Source: Ophioderma brevispina
Lineage: Eukaryota > Echinodermata > Ophiuroidea > Amphilepidida > Ophiodermatidae
NCBI GenBank assembly: GCA_023653785.1
Contig: JAMKCH010084935.1
Span: forward strand, 1 to 64,000
Reading direction: 5' to 3'
Length of the DNA: 64,000 bases
In this document: positions 54,601-62,400 of the stretch, one piece after another
How positions within the stretch are numbered: position 1 is the stretch's first letter
How the letters are laid out: every line of letters begins with the position of its first letter
Program-made: the position numbers and the translations under genes
Notes under the pieces: model-generated
What the model was told of the DNA's origin: nothing
What the model saw: only the letters and a program-made list of their open reading frames with translations
Databases searched by the model: none

Positions 54601-57600
54601 GGACAAGGTCGTACGTGGGTCATGGGAGCACCCATAATAAACTAACTAAAAAAATATTAATTAACAGGGACTGCCAATACTTGGATTGATATAATCAACA
54701 CCTTCGTCCACTTCTCCATAGATGTAGGTGTACCTCCAACTCAATCCAAAGATCCCTTTTTTTTACTTTAATTAATAAACTAGTTCCTATCTTCAATTTA
54801 TTATGTTCGCGGATGAAACTAATATCTGATATTCAATAAAGAACCTAAATTACTTGAAACTACTTCAAAATTTTAAGTGAATAAGGCCTTGTGCACTCCC
54901 GTTTGAAAACCACTTTGCCGGTGGATTTTTTTTTAAAAACTCTGGTCAAAATGGCAGTCCAAAAACGCTCACCAAATTCACCCGCCGAAAAATGAAAAAC
55001 CACTTTCCCGTAGGACCTTTTCCATAACATTTGGCTCATAATAGAAGATCATAAAACATTTACATTGCAGAAATAAAAATAAACAAAAGTACTTAAAGTA
55101 CCGATTTAAGGGGCAAAACCAATTGTGAATAAGTCACAAAATTCTTAATTATGCTAATTAGCATAATAACGCCATGGACGAATTTGAATTTTTTTCATAA
55201 CAAAACATGCGCAACTGATATTGAGGCAATTACATAAAAATTTTGGCAAAAGCAAATTTACCGTTAAAAAATGGGTACGAAAAACAAAATTTCGGGTCCA
55301 CGGTGGACAACCCCCCATCACTTAAGTGTTAAAAAAGAATTAACATTTATATCTAATGGTTTAAAATAAACTTTCTCTAAACATTAGTAGTCTGAAATTA
55401 AACAAACCCTTTACCAAACGATATTAAAATCAGTATCAGTAAAATCAGTAGCCACTTGGACAAGTTATCAAAACCAAATTTTTAGGCATTTCAATTGAGG
55501 ATGATATGTGTTGGAAAACACACATTTCACATCTTACTAACATAATTTCTAATACAACGGGATATCAGAAAGGTGAACACTTTCTAAACTTCTTGATTCA
55601 ATGACGACATTATTATAATACGCTTTTTCTTTCCTTACATCAACCACTGTGCAATTGTTTGGACAGGTAAAAATAATTCTGATCTTCATATTCTCTGTTT
55701 GTAATGCAAAAAAGAGTTATGTGTCATGTACGAATTAACTTTGGATAGCCCATATTGGCGACCCTCTTTTCTCCTCCATTAATACGCTTACAATTCATGA
55801 CCTCTATATCTGTCACACTGCCCAGTTGATGTATAAATACCATTATGACCTACTTTCTCCAGACATCTCATTGATCATTTTTTTTTCTTGTCTAGAAGAC
55901 GTCCATCCTTATGACAACCGATCATCTAAGGACCTGAACGTATAGATAGACAAACACCAAACGCGCATGCAAAAAAACCATAGGATCAAAGGTGCTGTCT
56001 TATGCAATTCAATGGATGACCGTCTTAAACAGTCCCTAGACTATGTTGAGTTTTAAAAATGCTCAGGTGACTCGTATTTTACAAAGAATAAATGTCATAT
56101 GATTTGGGTACGTTAGCGTTATTTATTTGTTATGTTCCCGATGTTTTAATTGGTATCTTGTGTAATAACTGCATGGGTGCCACTAAATACACGCTCTGCG
56201 TTTTTCGTGACAGCCTCGTCTCTTGCATATTATATTATGAATTAATAAAGCCATAGTCAAGTGAGTTTCTTGCAAAATGTAAACAAATCGCGCCCCCATT
56301 TTTTGCACTGTTGTATTGGAAATGGTTTTAGTAAAGACCCTGCAAGTGTCTAAGCTTAACACGCCGTATGACGATTTTTCTGCATTGTTTTTTTTTTTCC
56401 TTACTAATGCAGAAAAGATTAGCCAACAAGACACTCGGAAAGGGCATTTTCAAGACCACTTTAAAATGCTTCACAAGAACAAATAGAAAGGTGTTGATCG
56501 ACCTACACTTAGCAAGTTAGGTTAGGTATTTTTTAATTTGGATTGTGGCTTTAAACCTGAAACCTGATTTATCCAAGTAGGTTATTCAGTTCAGTGAGGG
56601 AGATTAATGCAACAATTGTGACACCTAAATGACGTTGAATAGTGCGATCGCTTTTAAGCAGAGCCTACTTCAATAGGAATTCCTCTGCCATAGTGATAGA
56701 TTTGCTATCTAGAAACGTTTTGCCACTTTACCAGAATATTTAATCGCTCCCTTATTTATATAACATGTACACAAACATTTAACATTAAAAATATTGAACT
56801 TTTGGAAAACTTAGAAGTGGACCCAAAAGTTAACTCTTCTTCGATTTCAGTAGCATAATGCATCGCCGTGATTAACAATTTGGCGCCCAAACTAGTGTTT
56901 ACTTCTTTGCCGAAATGATTCAAAGCATTGATCAAAAGTGATCGCAACTGAAACAAAATAATTGCGATAAAGGAGATGCCAAAAACTAATATTAACATTA
57001 AATCGTAATAATTTTAACGGTCTCAACAACACACACGTCTTAGCAACACACACTTAAGCTGAGAGCTGTCTGGGAAAAAGATGATAGGAGTGATTCGTAA
57101 TCAGGTAATCGCAAATGGCAGCTATTGCGATGGGGGTATTCTTACCGCAAACCCCGATATGCTGGGGGTCCGTGGGTAGGGGTTTATTTTTAACTTAATA
57201 CTGCAGTATTAAAAGATGTAATGCTAAGTACAATTGGCCATATTATTCAAAACAGTACACAAAACCAGAGCAAAGAGTTAGAATGATTGTATTGTTAGGC
57301 TTGTCCTCTTTTAAAATGAATGTCGTATTTGCAGATCCAAACAAAAATTAAATTAAATTCAAAATGTTTTCTGATTTTGATGTCAACATCACCAAGCTCA
57401 AAATATTAGATCATAACAACTAAGCCCACCCATGAGATTTCTTGTGTATTACCAAAAATAACATCTTGCACAGATATCCCAATATCAAGGAAAAATAAGG
57501 CGCGTGATAAATGGCCAAATTATAAATACATAGAAAATTAGATCTAGCCCTTCTCAATCAGTTACTTAGTTCGGATGGCCAATGAGCTGCCACTATTCCC

Positions 57601-59351
57601 CAGCAGCGCCTCCAAACCCATCTCCTGTTCCATTTCCAGAAGAATCGCCACCGTCAGACCTGAAAGACAGCGTGTGATATTTTTATCATTGTTATTATTA
57701 ACAAAACTATTGCCTGTATATTAAACGGTTTCATTTGGTATGCATAGGGACTGTGGCGTTAAGGCGCTTTTTGTTTCGCCTATAAACCTATCGTTTGTTA
57801 TTTATAGTAATATGGTGCCCCCCCCTCGTATATATTTACATAATACACAAATTTATTTAATTTTGGCCTTGTTTATTCAAAAAACGGATAAAACAGCTAA
57901 AATAATTAAATTTTATGTGCATTGTAAATATATGAAGGGGGTTACATATGGAAGTCGTTGCTATGCAGGTTAAAACAAACAGTGAGAAGATTAATCCAAA
58001 TCACAATAGATGCCAAATTTCGCGATTTGGTTATTACAGGTTATCTGTAACAGGATTTGGTATAGTACCCTTATTAAAAATAAAAGGGATGTGAAATACT
58101 AGTTGGCTCTTATAACTTAAAGCGTTCACAATAGAATAGAAAAATCAGATCTGCAGTCTTTGATTGAACAACTCCACTTAATAGCGATAATATCAACAAA
58201 AGAGTTTGCTGTTTATCTATGTGTGGAAAGGAAACCCTGTACACATATAGAAAACAAAAAAATGCGTGAGTCAAAATGGTTGTGTATGTGTGAGTGTTAG
58301 TGTGTGTGTTTTAACGTGTTGTGTATATTCTACGTCTGAGGCTATTAATACTCGCACGTTATTACAGTTTCTGCAGAACCAACATAGATGTCATCTACCC
58401 TAATTACGATTAAGGAGTATAATTATCGGTTACATTTCCCACTGGAAGATATAAGACAACGTTGTCACAAGAATTGGTCTCTGTCAGTTGTCTTTCTGAG
58501 CCGATTTCGTGTCCAGGATAACGTGAACTAAAATGGTAAGTAAAACCTGATCCTTCGTCCCCCTGTACGTTGCATGACACCGTAAAATTGGTCACGCAGC
58601 AAAATCTGAAACAAATGGAAAAATGACAGATGCTCTTTTTAAAGGTCCAGCGGTGTCATTGCTGAAGTTGGTGTACATGGGGAAATGTAATGGATGTTTT
58701 GGTTAGTTTTTTCATATTACAATTTGGACACAATGTTTTTCCAATACAGAATTCATGGAGATTGAAAATCTGGGTGTCATTTTTTTTTTTAAATGTTGTT
58801 CTTGGGTGTTTTATAGGGGGCAAATTTGTACAGGGGTAAACAATTAAAAGTGTAAATTGTTTTAAAATTTATTACCAGTCTGTTCGGCTGCTAATAAGGT
58901 TTCTAAAAAGGTACAGTTTGCCATATTTAAGGACCTATTGTTTTAGTACCAATAGGATCAAGGGAAAGTTCCAGGTCATTATTTATAGAATGGTCGATTT
59001 TGTTGAAACTGATTTTTAAATCGTTCATTGGGTTCATACTAAATAAGGAAAATGTATATAGATCTGTGTTTCCCCTTCAAAAGTGAGACTTTTAGAGGAT
59101 ATGACACATAGTGGTCTCCCATAGACCAAGTGGACCACGGCCATATTTGCCTCCTTTAATGTTAAATGTATCAAAACGTCATTTACAACGCGACCTTTAT
59201 ATTTTCGGCATCTGTACAGTAAGAAGAGACAATTTGGGCACCATTTAGCAAAACCAATGAATTTAAATTTACCCCCAGTGTGACATTGAACCATTTACCT
59301 TGTAACTATTGTACTATAACACTCAGGTAGGGAAAAACACTATTTTTTTTT

Positions 59352-59426
<75 letters not shown>

Positions 59427-62400
59427 CTGTATTCCTTGAGGTACTGAACTCAAGGTACTGATAGTATACTTAAAAGTATTTGCCCCCCTTATTTTTGCCC
59501 CCTGTATAAACAAGTGTAAACTTTTCCCCCCTAGAATTCATCCAAGAACACATTTTAAAAAATTGACACCCAGGATTTTTGGAGTCCTATACAATTTTCA
59601 TTTAGAAAAACCTTGGTTGCAAATTGTTATGAGAATTTCACAAAATACAGTTCCACAGGTAACCATTGGCATGGTTTAAGTAGCCTGAAATAAAGGTTTA
59701 TGCTTATACAAGCAATGTGGACCGGTATTTAATGTCACATCTAATCGTATGAGGTCACACTGTAATCATTAACCCTCGTCCAACCAAGGGTTTTTGTTAC
59801 TACGTTCACGTCAAGGGGGGGGGGGGGGTACCCATGATATTTTCGGAATAAGCGACAAACATCATCTGTTTGGTATCAGTTGTAGATACCTATGTCCTTT
59901 CTTCAAATGAAGTACAAACATTATCAAGTGTTAACAATATTACGTCAAAGTGGCGTCATAAAAACTGAGCTATTTTACGCAAACTTGTAAGCAAATCGCA
60001 AAATCGAGGGTTTTTTCGACCGTTTTGCATTTATGCAGCAAAATTGGATTATTGGCAAATAATGGGTGCCTAAGTAAGCATAACATGTTATCTATAAATA
60101 ATAAGAAAAAATTACATAGTATTTGCTTACATAGCAATCATAAGTACATAAAGTATCATTTTTTTGGCATTTTACACAGTAAGTTGGAAGGTTGGCAACC
60201 CCCCCCCCAACCTTCCGGCTTTGACGGGCCGTCCTGACCCCCATGAAGGTGGTACCTCAATTTGTTTTAGCTAAATGACCGCAAGGATGAACTTACAATT
60301 ACATAAAAGCATAGATCGGATTTCGTTTGCGATTTTGTGCGGACAGGGTTCATCCGTTGGGGGGGGGGTGGTAACACCCCCACCCCTTGGTTGGTCGAGG
60401 GTTAATAGTGTATTTTGGACAAATATTATATAATGTTTTAAGAAAAAAAATAACTGACGGCATGATTTGTTTACCTGCAAAGCGATGGAGTAATCTGAAG
60501 AGAACTTTTCTATTTATAAACAACTCAAAAAACAACAAAAACAACAACGATACCAGTTGTCGGTATGAGGGAACTGTCTTCCAGAGATGGGGGTGTGTTT
60601 GTTGTAAACTCATAGTACTGAAACTCCATGTAATTGGCATATTCATTGAGAAATATGTTGCACACGCAATCGATATGTACGCTCTGGATCTAATGCATTC
60701 TCTTTCAAAGCTATAACATCACGGTTTACACCTGGAATAAAAAGTATGAGTAGAGTATTAGACAAACTATTCTCGTGTACCTCTTTGCAAAAAGTAGCTA
60801 AGTCGCATTTGAAGTCTCACCTCCACCGATTAAAAGTGTTTGTTTCGATTGTCTTTTGGCTCCCGGAAGTTATATCTCTCTTAATCAAGTAGAGAACACA
60901 GAACGCTTAAATTGGAACAGGCAACTTTAAGTATAGAAATGATAAGCTGCGTGGGATGCTGCAATTACCTGAAGCGTCGAGTGCCAAATAAAAAAGTAAA
61001 TTTAAATTTAAGTCAACTAACAAAAAGTTCTGCCTATGCTGACTCATCAATTAGGATGACAACATGGACGGCATAATCACATAATACACATCGTCTGTAT
61101 CGTGTGTTTTATTCCGTTAACGGATAAAGCACATGATATAGAGTAGGTGCGAAGGGTATAATATAGTAATGCCAAATGAATAATTATAGTTTGAATCAAC
61201 CATAAGTTGTAAGTAACTACAAACTATAATACTGCAAAGGGAAACCCGTTGCCTATTTAATACCTTATGGAAAACAATCATTATCAATTGCGTCTTTAGC
61301 ATGTCTAATTGTTTAAATACCGTTGAAAACATTAAAAACTGGAGGTACTATACCAGTTATGGTCATGTCGAAAGATCTTCCACACCATGATACACTCCAG
61401 CAGAATCCATAACGGCAAGGGTCCACTCGTAAGATTTAGAGCTATTTCCAAACCCAGTTGACGTATCAAAGACAGCACGCACACTCAGGATTGAAGTAGG
61501 TGTGACGACATCCAGACAGTTGGAAAGGCACAACATTTCTTCAAATGGAATTTAACAAACAGGGAGAAATTTTAGATTCAAACTAACGATCGTTTTTATC
61601 AATGCGAGGTATGGCTACAATGACAAAGTGAGACCTGAATATTATTTAATATAAAATTAAGCATAATATGAAGATTGGAGGCAGTTTACTTTCCATGATC
61701 CCAAAGAGCCCAGTTTCAAATTGTTAATATCCCAACAATATGTTTCAACATTGACATAATGGCTGTTAGCAAAAATATGATAACATGATAATTATGTTTA
61801 TATTCTAATTACAAATTCTAACCTCCTTGACCCACTTTCAACCTCTGCAAAATCTACGCTGGGTGGAGTCTTTCTCAAACCTTTATAATATGTTTATTGT
61901 ATTACTTTCCTCTAAACAGCTTAACCATCTCTTGATCTCAGTACCACTGACATGGCGCATGCGTTATGTGTGTGTTCGAGTTTGTTCGTTGTATTTCTGA
62001 TGCAAACTGGAAAGGGTGACCCTCGTCCTCGCCAGAGCATTTCGCTACATCGCGTATTAGCCGGTTTCGCTGGATGAGGATTTCATAATTGCTCATCCAA
62101 ACATTGTTTATGAGTATGAAATCTCACATGGTAAAGCGCATTGAGAAATATGTATCATACACGCTACCAGGATGAGTGGAATATTTTATATTTTCATGCT
62201 ACATCACCCAATTCACATAGCAGGAACCTGTTCTAACTGGTAAATGCTATTGCTATTCAGCAGGTACCTGTTATAACTGACTCAAATTATGTATACACTG
62301 CATACAGTGCTATCATATCACAATAGTATATCGCTTTATTCCGTAAAGCTTATGTAGGATTAAAATCAATCACCTGCCACATCCTCCCTCGATAGTGTAG

